A stretch of 64,000 nt of DNA from Maritalea sp049801075 (GTDB lineage: Bacteria; Pseudomonadota; Alphaproteobacteria; Rhizobiales; Devosiaceae): the NCBI RefSeq assembly GCF_049801075.1, contig NZ_JBNAGG010000001.1, positions 682,001-746,000 of the forward strand. Reading direction: 5' to 3'. The notes below the pieces were generated by a model. That model searched no databases. It was not told where the DNA came from and saw only the letters and a list, made by a program, of their open reading frames with translations. The position numbers and the translations under genes are program-made. Positions within the stretch are counted from its first letter, which is position 1. Every line of letters starts with the position of its first letter. Shown piece by piece: positions 24,691 through 33,695 of the stretch.

Positions 24691-26047
24691 TGAGATTTTC
24701 TGCATTGCGATGTTTGCGAGCTTTATACTGCTCTTATTCACCGGGTTTCCAGTCGCATGGATTTTGGGCGGCGTTGCGGTCATTTTCACAGCGCTCGGCT
24801 GGGCGTTGGCAAATCATACCGACATGTTTGCCAACAGCTTCTATTATGTAGATTGGAGCTACAGTTCCGCCACTGTGGATCGCATTTGGGATGTGATGCA
24901 CAATTGGGTTCTGGTTGCGCTGCCCATGTTCGTCTTTATGGGGCTTATGCTCGATCGTTCGGGCCTTGCGCAGAAATTATTGACCGATTTTGCAAAACTG
25001 TTTGGCCGAGTGCGAGGTGGCTTGGCGGTAACCGTTGCACTGATTGGCATTTTATTGGCGGCCTCAACGGGCATTATTGGCGCATCTGTGGTGCTGCTTT
25101 CCGTGCTGGGCTTGCCAGTGATGATGCGGGCAAATTATTCGAAAAGCTTTGCCTCCGGCGTGGTCTGCTCAGTCGGCACTTTGGGCATCTTGATCCCGCC
25201 ATCCATCATGTTGGTGTTGATGGCAGACCGGCTGGCAATTTCAGTAGGCGACCTTTTTCTCGGCGCCTTGATCCCAGGTGTGTTGTTGGGCGCAATTTAT
25301 ATTGTCTACATCCTCATCGTGGCCAATCTTTCGCCCACGGCAGCGCCCGCCCCCAAGGAAGTTGAACCGATCAATCCGAAATTGATCCTCAACGTATCTC
25401 TCGCTGTTTTGCCGCCTGCGGGGCTCATCTTAGCCGTTTTGGGCTCAATCTTCATGGGCATCGCCACACCGACTGAGGCTTCCGGTGTGGGGGCGTTTGG
25501 CGCACTCTTATTGGCCTTATTCGCTGGCAAACTGAACTTCGATGTTCTTAAAGACGTTTGCCGAGAAACCACCAAAACCACAGCGTTTATCTTCGCCATT
25601 TTCATCGGGGCAACCGCATTCTCACTTGTGTTTCGTGGATTTGGTGGTGACGAGTTAATTGAGGGTGCCTTGTTGGGTCTACCGTTCGGGCCAACTGGTA
25701 TTGTGATCACAATTTTGGCCTTCACCTTCTTGCTCGGCTTCTTTCTAGATTGGATTGAAATCACCCTCATCATCTTGCCGCTTGTTGGCCCGGTGGTCGC
25801 AGGTCTCGGATTTGATCTCGTTTGGTTTACAGTTTTATTTGCCGTTTGTTTGCAAACGTCATTTCTCACCCCACCCGTTGGTTTCGCCTTATTTTATCTC
25901 AAAGGCACGGCTCCCGAAGGCGTCACCGTGCGCCATATTTATCAAGGCGTGTTGCCCTTTATTGGGCTGCAGGTTTTGGGCCTTGTCCTCGTGTTTATCT
26001 TTAAAGATCTGGTGACGTGGTTGCCCAGCATCGCTTATTCGAATTAA
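24680..26047 (+). CDS. dctM: TRAP transporter large permease DctM
   Basis: A 455-residue protein with about twelve membrane spans. Family marks are HNWVLVALPMFVFMGLMLDRSG, the STGIIGASVVLLSVLGLPVMM segment, GTLGILIPPSIMLV and SLQ-type ATPTEASGVGAFGAL. GGAGGCGACAACC inside the DctQ gene precedes this ATG; an in-frame start at 24653 is less likely. It uses the sodium or proton gradient to drive uptake of the DctP ligand. Confidence 0.92.
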   Translation: MPINEIFCIAMFASFILLLFTGFPVAWILGGVAVIFTALGWALANHTDMFANSFYYVDWSYSSATVDRIWDVMHNWVLVALPMFVFMGLMLDRSGLAQKLLTDFAKLFGRVRGGLAVTVALIGILLAASTGIIGASVVLLSVLGLPVMMRANYSKSFASGVVCSVGTLGILIPPSIMLVLMADRLAISVGDLFLGALIPGVLLGAIYIVYILIVANLSPTAAPAPKEVEPINPKLILNVSLAVLPPAGLILAVLGSIFMGIATPTEASGVGAFGALLLALFAGKLNFDVLKDVCRETTKTTAFIFAIFIGATAFSLVFRGFGGDELIEGALLGLPFGPTGIVITILAFTFLLGFFLDWIEITLIILPLVGPVVAGLGFDLVWFTVLFAVCLQTSFLTPPVGFALFYLKGTAPEGVTVRHIYQGVLPFIGLQVLGLVLVFIFKDLVTWLPSIAYSN

Positions 26048-26057
26048 GGGGCGCCTC

Positions 26058-26864
26058 ATGAATTCAATGAAAAATCGCATAGATAATTTAGATGGCAGGC
26101 GCGCACTGGTGACTGGCGGCACCAGCGGCATTGGACTTGGCATTTGCCAACGTCTCCACGCACTTGGCGTACATGTTATAGCCAACAGCCATGAGGCTCC
26201 TGACGAACCCCTGCCCAATTTGCATGCAGGAGATATATGCGGGCGCAGCATCGACTTTGTTCAAGCTGACATGTCTGATCGCGCCAAAATTGAGGGTGCC
26301 GTGCTTGAAATCGAGCAAAAATTCGGGCCGATTGATATTCTGGTGAATAATGTGGGGGTGCAACATGTCGCCCCGATCACAGAGTTCCCACCTGAGGCTT
26401 GGCAGCAAATTCTTGACATCAATCTTTCGTCTGCATTTCATCTGACCAAACTCACCCTGCCCCACATGAAAGCGCAAAAATGGGGACGGATCATAAATGT
26501 CGCCTCTGCTCACGGGCTTGTGGCTTCATCCTATAAATCTGCCTATGTGGTCGCTAAACACGGGTTGTTGGGCCTAACTAAGGTTACCGCCCTAGAACAC
26601 GCGCAAGATGGGATCACGTGCAACGCCATCTGTCCCGGCTATGTCTGGACACCTCTGGTCGAACATCAATTGGAAGATCAGTGTAAAGTTCATGGTTTAA
26701 GTCGACAGGATGTCATCGAGAACATCATGCTACAGCCGCAGCCCACAAAACGCTTTGTCGAAGTCGAAGAAATCGCGGAATTGGCAGCCTTTCTGTGCGG
26801 TGACCTGGCCAAATCAATCACGGGTGCCTCATTGGCAGTAGATGGCGGCTGGACCGCAAAATGA
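26058..26864 (+). CDS. bdhA: 3-hydroxybutyrate dehydrogenase
   Basis: A 268-residue SDR enzyme. TGGTSGIGLG binds NAD, NNVGVQHVAPI is the family's loop after strand four, and the serine of NVASAHG with YVVAK give the catalytic set. The substrate-lid features of HBDH are present: CPGYVWTPLVEHQLEDQ and the late QPTKRFVEVEEIAELAAFL. It oxidises (R)-3-hydroxybutyrate to acetoacetate in PHB and ketone-body use. It lies 10 bp after the DctM gene and so is probably induced from the same sigma-54 promoter. Confidence 0.9.
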   Translation: MNSMKNRIDNLDGRRALVTGGTSGIGLGICQRLHALGVHVIANSHEAPDEPLPNLHAGDICGRSIDFVQADMSDRAKIEGAVLEIEQKFGPIDILVNNVGVQHVAPITEFPPEAWQQILDINLSSAFHLTKLTLPHMKAQKWGRIINVASAHGLVASSYKSAYVVAKHGLLGLTKVTALEHAQDGITCNAICPGYVWTPLVEHQLEDQCKVHGLSRQDVIENIMLQPQPTKRFVEVEEIAELAAFLCGDLAKSITGASLAVDGGWTAK

Positions 26865-26974
26865 TGCAAAGCAGGCCAGTATTTTCAGCATTTTATAAAT
26901 AGCGCGATCTTGCCAAAAACTGACCGCCAGTGTGTACCATACCCTATTCAAATGCGTCTTTGCGTCGGTCGCGC

Positions 26975-28318
26975 TCAATGAAGCTTCAATTGCGGGCGCA
27001 CGCGGCGCATTGCAACGGAAAGAACTGTTCTTATCAGCGCCCGCGCGTGCCCCTGCACGGCCGCTTCGTGCTGATAGTGTAGGTATTTATAGGCGCGTCT
27101 TGCTAGCCAGCCCTTTATTGTGAATGTGCCTAAGGCTCTTCCCATTAAAGATCCGATTGCTGTGCTCGAGCTTAATGCGACCAATGATCCATGATCTTTG
27201 TAGGTAAAATCTTTAAGTGGTCGATTTGACAGCACGTTTTGGATCTGTGTGTTCAAAAACTCGGCTTGCTGAAAGGCGACTTGTGCTCTGGGTGGAAGGG
27301 GCTGACCTTTTTCTGCCCATTCGCAGTCTGCGGCATCGCCCATCACAAAAATATGGTCCTGATTTGTGGCCTGCAAGGTGGGTCGAACTTTCAAGCGGCC
27401 CAGACTTCCAATTTCCAAATCAACGGCTGTTGCAAGTGCTTTGTTGCTCAATATGCCTGCCGCCCACACAATGATCTCGGCTTTCAGATCTTCGCCATCG
27501 GCGAGTTTGATCGATTTATCGGACACGGAGGCAACCCGCGTGTTGAGGCGAACATCAATGTTTAGGGAGTTAAGTTCGTGCAGCACATTCTGTGAAAGCG
27601 CTTTGGGCAATGCGGCCACCAGCCGGTCAGCCGCCTCGATCACAGTTATGCCGACAGACTCCGGAATTTGGAGCAAATCGATGCCATTGCGCCCCAGCTG
27701 TTCAGTTGCCTCACGCAATTCTGCTGCCAGCTCGACACCAGTTGCACCACCGCCAACGATAGCGATGCGGACCTTTTCATCACCAACATGAAGCGCGCCT
27801 GTTTCCATCCGCAGACAAAGGTTCAATATTTCTGATTGCAGACGCTTGGCTTCTGTGGGCGTGTCGAGGAACAGACAATGCTCCGACACCCCAGGTGTGC
27901 CGAAGTCGTTTGAACGACTGCCAATTGCAAGGACCAGTACATCATATAGCAAAGCTCTAGCGGGCGACAATTCAATGTTTTGCTCATTTAACACCGGATC
28001 AAGCATCACTTGTCGGTCTTGATAATTTATGCCTGCAAAACGGCCTAAGCGAAATTTATACCCGTTTCGATTGGAATGCTCTAGGAAGCTAATTTCCTCA
28101 TCCGGCCCCTTTGTGCCAGCGGAAAATTCATGCAGCGAAGGCTTCCAAATATGCGACAAGTTTTCATCAACAAGCGTGACATCGGCCTTGCCTTTTCGAC
28201 CAAGCGAACGACTAAGGCGTGTGACCAGATTTAGGCCGCCGGCACCACCACCAACAACAACGATTTTCGGCAGAGCTTCATTCATTTCGAAATCCAATGC
28301 TTGCTTGGTGGTGGTCAT
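26975..28318 (-). CDS. ndh: Type II NADH dehydrogenase (NDH-2)
   Basis: A 447-residue flavoprotein with two Rossmann motifs: IVVVGGGAGGLNL at the N-terminus for FAD and VRIAIVGGGATGVELA near the middle for NADH. VWAAGILSNKAL and IFVMGDAADCEW are standard NDH-2/Pyr_redox elements, and the C-terminal basic amphipathic tail would anchor it to the inner face of the membrane. It transfers electrons from NADH to quinone without proton pumping. It lies only 25 bp after gabD in the same direction, so it may reoxidise NADH made by that pathway. Confidence 0.88.
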   Translation of the reverse strand: MTTTKQALDFEMNEALPKIVVVGGGAGGLNLVTRLSRSLGRKGKADVTLVDENLSHIWKPSLHEFSAGTKGPDEEISFLEHSNRNGYKFRLGRFAGINYQDRQVMLDPVLNEQNIELSPARALLYDVLVLAIGSRSNDFGTPGVSEHCLFLDTPTEAKRLQSEILNLCLRMETGALHVGDEKVRIAIVGGGATGVELAAELREATEQLGRNGIDLLQIPESVGITVIEAADRLVAALPKALSQNVLHELNSLNIDVRLNTRVASVSDKSIKLADGEDLKAEIIVWAAGILSNKALATAVDLEIGSLGRLKVRPTLQATNQDHIFVMGDAADCEWAEKGQPLPPRAQVAFQQAEFLNTQIQNVLSNRPLKDFTYKDHGSLVALSSSTAIGSLMGRALGTFTIKGWLARRAYKYLHYQHEAAVQGHARALIRTVLSVAMRRVRPQLKLH

Positions 28319-28343
28319 TTTCTTTTATGCCATCTCGTTGCCG

Positions 28344-29801
28344 TCAACTAATCTCGCCAAAGCACATATATTTGATTTCGAGATAATCATCGGTGCCATA
28401 TTTTGACCCTTCGCGCCCTAAGCCAGATTGCTTAATGCCACCAAAAGGCGCAACTTCCGTTGAAATCAGACCCGTATTGATTCCCACCATGCCTGTTTCC
28501 AGTTTTTCGGCCACCCGCCAAATGCGCGATACATCACGGGCATAAAAATAACCTGCAAGGCCAAATTCGCTATCATTGGCAAGTTGCACCACTTCCACTT
28601 CGGTTTCGAACTTAAACAGGGGCGCAATTGGGCCGAATGTTTCTTCCTCTGCCACCAGCATGTCATTGTTCATATCGGTCAACACGGTTGGTTCGAAGAA
28701 TGTCCCGCCCTGTGCGTGACGTTTGCCGCCCACGGCAGTTGAAGCCCCTTTCGACAGCGCATCAGCAATGTGGCTTTCGACTTTTTCAAGCGCGGCTTCA
28801 TTGATCAGCGGGCCGATATTGGCGTCGCCGGAAAAACCATCACCAACGGCAAACTCACCCACACGCTTCGCCAAACGTTCGGCAAATTGATCATAGACGC
28901 CCGCCTGCACATAAAGGCGGTTGGCGCAAACGCAGGTTTGTCCGCTGTTCCTGAACTTTGCGATCAACGCCCCTTCAACAGCGGCATCAATATCCGCGTC
29001 ATCAAAAACGATAAAGGGTGCGTTCCCTCCAAGTTCAAGCGACATTTTTTTGATGGTTGGTGCGCATTGCTCCATCAAAATTTTGCCAACGCGGGTTGAG
29101 CCCGTAAAGGTGATTTTGGCCACCTTTGGGTTGGCACACAGTTCTTTCCCAACAGCGGAAGAATTGGAGCTGGGGATGACATTAAACACGCCTTTGGGAA
29201 TGCCCGCCCGCTCGGCCAACACTGCCATGGCCAATGCCGAAAGCGGGGTCAGTTCAGCTGGTCGCGCCACGAATGTACAGCCCACAGCCAAGGCCGGTGC
29301 CACTTTTCGCGCGATCATGGCATTCGGAAAGTTCCAAGGCGTGATGGAGCCGACAACGCCGACAGGTTGCTTCAGCACCACAATGCGCTTATCCGCTTGA
29401 TGTCCGGGGATCACGTCGCCATAAACCCGCTTTGCTTCCTCTGCAAACCATTCAATGAACGACGCGCCATAAAGAATTTCGCCACGCGCTTCCGCATAGG
29501 GTTTGCCCATTTCGGCGGTCAGGATGGTGGCGAGATCATCCGCATTTTCCACCATCAGATCATGCCAATCGCGCAGGATTTTGCTGCGTTCCTTCCCTGT
29601 TTTTGCCGCCCATTCAGTTTTTGCAGCATAGGCGCACTCAATCGCACGCTTTACATCGTCAACGTTCGAGTCACTAACAGACGCGATCTTTTGATTGGTG
29701 GACGGGTTAAAAACGTCAAATTGCTCGTTAGATTGCTGCCATTCGCCATTCACATAGGTGCGCGTTTCCAGCAGTGATTTATCTTTTAATTCCAACATCA
29801 T
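28344..29801 (-). CDS. gabD: Succinate-semialdehyde dehydrogenase
   Basis: A 485-residue aldehyde dehydrogenase. Catalytic Glu is in MSLELGGNAPFIVFDDADID and catalytic Cys in SGQTCVCANR; the double-Cys spacing is typical of GabD-type enzymes. The ITPWNFPNAMIARKVAPALAVGC and PFGGIKQSGLGREG segments are also typical. It overlaps the stop of gabT in ATGATG. Together they convert 4-aminobutyrate to succinate. Other omega-semialdehyde substrates are possible. Confidence 0.9.
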   Translation of the reverse strand: MMLELKDKSLLETRTYVNGEWQQSNEQFDVFNPSTNQKIASVSDSNVDDVKRAIECAYAAKTEWAAKTGKERSKILRDWHDLMVENADDLATILTAEMGKPYAEARGEILYGASFIEWFAEEAKRVYGDVIPGHQADKRIVVLKQPVGVVGSITPWNFPNAMIARKVAPALAVGCTFVARPAELTPLSALAMAVLAERAGIPKGVFNVIPSSNSSAVGKELCANPKVAKITFTGSTRVGKILMEQCAPTIKKMSLELGGNAPFIVFDDADIDAAVEGALIAKFRNSGQTCVCANRLYVQAGVYDQFAERLAKRVGEFAVGDGFSGDANIGPLINEAALEKVESHIADALSKGASTAVGGKRHAQGGTFFEPTVLTDMNNDMLVAEEETFGPIAPLFKFETEVEVVQLANDSEFGLAGYFYARDVSRIWRVAEKLETGMVGINTGLISTEVAPFGGIKQSGLGREGSKYGTDDYLEIKYMCFGEIS

Positions 29802-31078
29802 ACCTCTCTCGCGGCTTGAATAGACTCTTCCAAGATGTCCAATGCTTCTGCAAAAATCTCATCTTCAATGGTGAGTGGCGCAAGGAAACGGATAACATTG
29901 CCGTAAACGCCACAGCTCAACAGGATGAGGTTGCGTTTCAACGCTTCTTGCCGCACGCGGTTGGTCATTTCTGGATTTGGCGCTTTGCCATCTGGCGTGT
30001 TGAACTCAGCCGCCACCATAAATCCGGGGCCGCGCACGTCGATTATTTCCGGCGTATTTTGTCGAATGGCTTCAAGCCGTTGCTTTAGCTTAGAGCCGAG
30101 TTGATTGGCCCGTGCGCACAATTGCTCTTCTTCGATCACGTCCAGTACCGCATGAGCTGCCGCGATGCCAAGTGGATTGCCACCATATGTGCCCCCAAGG
30201 CCACCCGGCCCCGCTGCGTCCATAATGTCGGCACGTCCGCATACGCCTGCCAACGGCAGACCACCTGCTAAGCCCTTAGCCATCGTCGTCAGGTCCGCCG
30301 CCACGCCATAGGCTTCCATAGCGAACAAATTACCCGTGCGTGCGAACCCTGTTTGAATTTCATCCGCAATCAGCACGATGCCATGTTCATCGCAAAGCGC
30401 GCGCATTTCGCGCACCAACTCGCTTGGCGCAGGGTAAAAGCCGCCTTCCCCTTGCACCGGTTCAAAGATGATCGCCGCAACGCGCTTCGGGTCCAGATCG
30501 GCTTTAAAAAGCTTTTCAAGCGCATCTAGTGATTGACGGGTTGAAACCCCATGCACATCAATTGGAAATGGCACATGATATACGTCTGGCATCATGGCCC
30601 CAAAGCCCTGCTTATAAGGTGCAACCTTGCCCGTTAAGCTCATCCCCATAAAGGTCCGGCCATGAAACCCGCCTCCAAAAGCAATCACGGCAGGTCGCCC
30701 TGTGTAAGCGCGCGCAACCTTGATGGCGTTTTCTACCGCTTCAGCCCCTGTGGTCACGAAAACAGTTTTCTTGTCGAAATCACCAGGCACCAAATTGTTC
30801 AACCGCTCAGCTAGGCTGATATAGTTTTCATAAGGCAGCACTTGGTGGCAGGTATGGGTAAACGCATCCAGCTGCTTGGTCACCGCTGCCTTCACTTTCG
30901 GATGGTTATGACCCGTATTGACCACGGCAATCCCTGCCGCAAAGTCGATATAGCGTTGTCCTTCCACATCCCAAACTTCAGCATTTAATGCCCGTTCGGC
31001 GTAAATCTGGGTTTGCATGCCCACCCCGCGCGAAATCGCTGTTTCGCGACGTGCGCTGATTTCTGTATTTAACATCAT
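29798..31078 (-). CDS. gabT: 4-aminobutyrate aminotransferase
   Basis: A 426-residue class III aminotransferase. The N-terminal ARRETAISRGVGMQTQIYAERA is the GabT signature, AFGGGFHGRTFMGMSLTGK binds the phosphate region, DEIQTGFARTGNLFAMEAYGV carries the PLP-ring Asp, and Lys in TMAKGLAGGLPLAG is the Schiff-base residue. It uses 2-oxoglutarate as acceptor. It lies 39 bp after an ABC permease and upstream of gabD in the lactam operon, which suggests that the imported lactam is opened to GABA or a homologue. Confidence 0.92.
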   Translation of the reverse strand: MMLNTEISARRETAISRGVGMQTQIYAERALNAEVWDVEGQRYIDFAAGIAVVNTGHNHPKVKAAVTKQLDAFTHTCHQVLPYENYISLAERLNNLVPGDFDKKTVFVTTGAEAVENAIKVARAYTGRPAVIAFGGGFHGRTFMGMSLTGKVAPYKQGFGAMMPDVYHVPFPIDVHGVSTRQSLDALEKLFKADLDPKRVAAIIFEPVQGEGGFYPAPSELVREMRALCDEHGIVLIADEIQTGFARTGNLFAMEAYGVAADLTTMAKGLAGGLPLAGVCGRADIMDAAGPGGLGGTYGGNPLGIAAAHAVLDVIEEEQLCARANQLGSKLKQRLEAIRQNTPEIIDVRGPGFMVAAEFNTPDGKAPNPEMTNRVRQEALKRNLILLSCGVYGNVIRFLAPLTIEDEIFAEALDILEESIQAAREV

Positions 31079-31117
31079 GAAATTCCTATATTTCGGGCCG
31101 TTGCACCCGTATTTCGC

Positions 31118-32128
31118 TTATTTCCCGCTCAAAACCATGCGATAGCGGATTTGGTCAAAAATCACCGCCAGCACCAATAGGATGCCGAGCAACACCATCT
31201 GCATGTATGAGCTGACTTGTGCCAAATTCATGCCGTTTTGCACCAGCACAATGAAGAAGGCACCGAGCACAACGCTTTCCACGCGCCCTATGCCACCACG
31301 AAGCGACACCCCGGCGATCACACAGGCGGCGATGGATTCAAGGGCCATTGTTCCCCCCAAATTAGCTTCGCCAGATTCTACCCGTGCGGTCAGCAAAAGT
31401 CCCGTTATGCCAGCAATGAAAGCGCAAATCACATAGGCGGAGATAAGCGTTCTATTTGTATTGATTGCAGATAGACGCGCGGCTTTGATGTTGCCGCCCA
31501 CTGCATAGAGTTGCGTTCCATATGACATGCGGGACATGAGGAACCACATGCACACAATGCAGATGAGCGCGATCACCACAGGCACTGGAACACCGAATAA
31601 TCGGCCAAAGCCAAACACATCTGCAAATTCAAATGGCAGATTGGAAACAGGAATCCCACCTGTCAAAAACAGTGCCAAACCTGCGGTTACAGAGGAAACA
31701 CCTAAAGTCATGATAAAGGGTGACACTTCAAATTTGGCAACGCCTACGCCGTTGACCAAGCCGACTAACATGGCGACTAACATGCCAGAACCAATGCCGA
31801 AGAACACACCAAACCAGATCAAATCTGGGAACATGGAAATGAACCACACCATGCCGAGTGCTGACACCACAGAGCTGAGTGCGATGGTTGTGCCAACTGA
31901 CAGGTCAAAGCCGCCAGAAATCAGCACCATCATTTGCCCAAGGGACACCAGCACCAAATAGACTGATTGTCGTGCCACATTGATCAGATTTTGTCCGGTC
32001 AAAAACCGATTGGACAAAATTGAAAAGAGAATGACCGCAATTACGAGGAAGAAAGGCAAGATGCCGACCTTCAAAAACAATGCCCGCAGCGGACTTAAAA
32101 GATTGGTTTTCTTTGCTTGAGTTGTCAT
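31118..32128 (-). CDS. ABC importer permease, RbsC family
   Basis: A 336-residue BPD_transp_2 permease with about ten membrane spans. MMVLISGGFDLSVGTTIAL and CVIAGVSLRGGIGR are the family motifs. Its start overlaps the ATPase gene by four bases (ATGA). Unlike the importer at 4.6-9.1 kb, only one permease gene is present, so the channel is presumably a homodimer. Confidence 0.92.
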   Translation of the reverse strand: MTTQAKKTNLLSPLRALFLKVGILPFFLVIAVILFSILSNRFLTGQNLINVARQSVYLVLVSLGQMMVLISGGFDLSVGTTIALSSVVSALGMVWFISMFPDLIWFGVFFGIGSGMLVAMLVGLVNGVGVAKFEVSPFIMTLGVSSVTAGLALFLTGGIPVSNLPFEFADVFGFGRLFGVPVPVVIALICIVCMWFLMSRMSYGTQLYAVGGNIKAARLSAINTNRTLISAYVICAFIAGITGLLLTARVESGEANLGGTMALESIAACVIAGVSLRGGIGRVESVVLGAFFIVLVQNGMNLAQVSSYMQMVLLGILLVLAVIFDQIRYRMVLSGK

Positions 32129-33633
32129 GCGTCCACTCCGCTTTCATCGAAGAAATATTTCAGCACTTTGTCTTCGGTGCAGTCTTTTGCGTCTAAAAGT
32201 GCGGTTAGTTTTCCGTGTGCCATCACCAACAGTCGGTGCGAAAGGTTCATCACCTCTGGCAAGTCTGATGACACAATGATCACAGCCTTACCGCTTTCAG
32301 CGAGGGCTTGAATAAGGCGATAAAGTGCGGCTCGTGTACCAATGTCCACGCCGACGGTCGGCTCATCAAAAATGTAGATATCTGCCTGCTGCGCGAAACA
32401 TTTGCCAAACAGCACCTTTTGTTGATTGCCGCCAGAAAGTTGAGAAACAGGCTTCGTGCGGTAAGAGCTATTGAGCTCAACACGGGAGGTAATATCATCA
32501 ACTTCGTTTTTGACATTGGCCCAGCGCACCAATCCTGCTTTTGCTTGGTTGTCGCCCAGCATCACCAAGTTGACGGCCAAATTTTCATCGGACGTTTTCA
32601 GCAGGTCTAAGCCCTCTGTTTTCCGATCTGGCGATAAATAATGTATACCTTGGCGAATAATTTGTTGGGTAGTGTCATGGGAAATATCTTTGCCATGAAA
32701 CATGACTTTGCCTGCATCTAGAGACGCCAGCCCCATCAAGGCACGCACAAGGCGTGATTTACCTGAACCAACGAGTCCAGCAATGCCAAGCACTTCGCCG
32801 CGCCGCACGTCAAAGGAAGCATCGTTCACACCGAACGTGCTGAGGTTTTTAGCCTTCAATATGGTTTCGCCCGGCTCATGTTGAATTGTTGGATAAATCT
32901 CTGAGATCTTACGGCCTGTCATCATTTCGATCAGGGCCGAGTCATCTGTTTCCGCCATTGCGACTTCGCCAACTTTTGCGCCATCGCGCAAAACAGTCAC
33001 GCGGTCAGCAATGCGTGCAAATTCCTGAATACGGTGTGAGATATAGACAATGCCAACGCCCTTATGTTTCAACCGCTCAATGAAGTCGAACAGGTGGTCC
33101 ACTTCCTTGTCTGTCAAAGATGCTGTTGGTTCGTCCAAAATGAGGACGGCAATGTCAGCATGAAACGCTTTTGTGATCTCCACCATCTGTTGTTGGGCGC
33201 GTGAAAGGTGCGCAACAATTTGATCTGGATTCATATCGAACCCAAGTTCAGCCAGCATTTCGCGTGATCTTTTGCGCATTTCTGCTTTGTTGAGAAATGG
33301 TCCTTTTTTCGGCTCCCAACCTAGAAAGATGTTTTGAGCTACACTTAAAGTCGGGATGAGAGAGAATTCTTGAAACACTGTGTAGATGCCCGCGCGTTGC
33401 GCAGCAGAAACATCATCAAACTCAACCTCTTGCCCCTTGACCAAGATTTGTCCTGCGGTGGGCTGCGTGGCACCCGCAAGCATAGAGATCAGGGTTGATT
33501 TACCAGCACCGTTTTCGCCAAACAGGACGTGTACTTCGCCCTCTCTCAGGTCAAAATCCACCTCGTTAAGCGCGATAATACCCGGATATTGTTTGGTTAG
33601 GCCCTTCACGGCCAATAGATTTGAATGATCCAC
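32125..33633 (-). CDS. ABC importer ATP-binding protein, RbsA type (two fused ATPase domains)
   Basis: A 502-residue ATPase. Domain 1 has Walker A GENGAGKST and VLILDEPTASLT; its signature is degenerate (LSRAQQQ). Domain 2 has GLVGSGKSR, LSGGNQQKVLFGK and IYIFDEPTVGVD. This is the usual ribose-type architecture. It lies between the TorT-like binding protein and the single permease in the lactam operon. Confidence 0.93.
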   Translation of the reverse strand: MDHSNLLAVKGLTKQYPGIIALNEVDFDLREGEVHVLFGENGAGKSTLISMLAGATQPTAGQILVKGQEVEFDDVSAAQRAGIYTVFQEFSLIPTLSVAQNIFLGWEPKKGPFLNKAEMRKRSREMLAELGFDMNPDQIVAHLSRAQQQMVEITKAFHADIAVLILDEPTASLTDKEVDHLFDFIERLKHKGVGIVYISHRIQEFARIADRVTVLRDGAKVGEVAMAETDDSALIEMMTGRKISEIYPTIQHEPGETILKAKNLSTFGVNDASFDVRRGEVLGIAGLVGSGKSRLVRALMGLASLDAGKVMFHGKDISHDTTQQIIRQGIHYLSPDRKTEGLDLLKTSDENLAVNLVMLGDNQAKAGLVRWANVKNEVDDITSRVELNSSYRTKPVSQLSGGNQQKVLFGKCFAQQADIYIFDEPTVGVDIGTRAALYRLIQALAESGKAVIIVSSDLPEVMNLSHRLLVMAHGKLTALLDAKDCTEDKVLKYFFDESGVDA

Positions 33634-33651
33634 AATACCAGCCTCAAAAGA

Positions 33652-33676
33652 TGGGCTGAGCTTTGTGCCCAGCCCA
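33652..33676 (-). terminator. Short intercistronic hairpin after the TorT-like binding-protein gene
   Basis: TGGGCTG (33652-33658) pairs with CAGCCCA (33670-33676) across an 11-base loop, in the 62-bp gap before the ATPase gene. It is weaker than the hairpins at 5565 and 16292 but in the same place relative to a binding-protein gene. Confidence 0.4.
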
Positions 33677-33695
33677 AGTTGGGGGTTAAGAAGGT

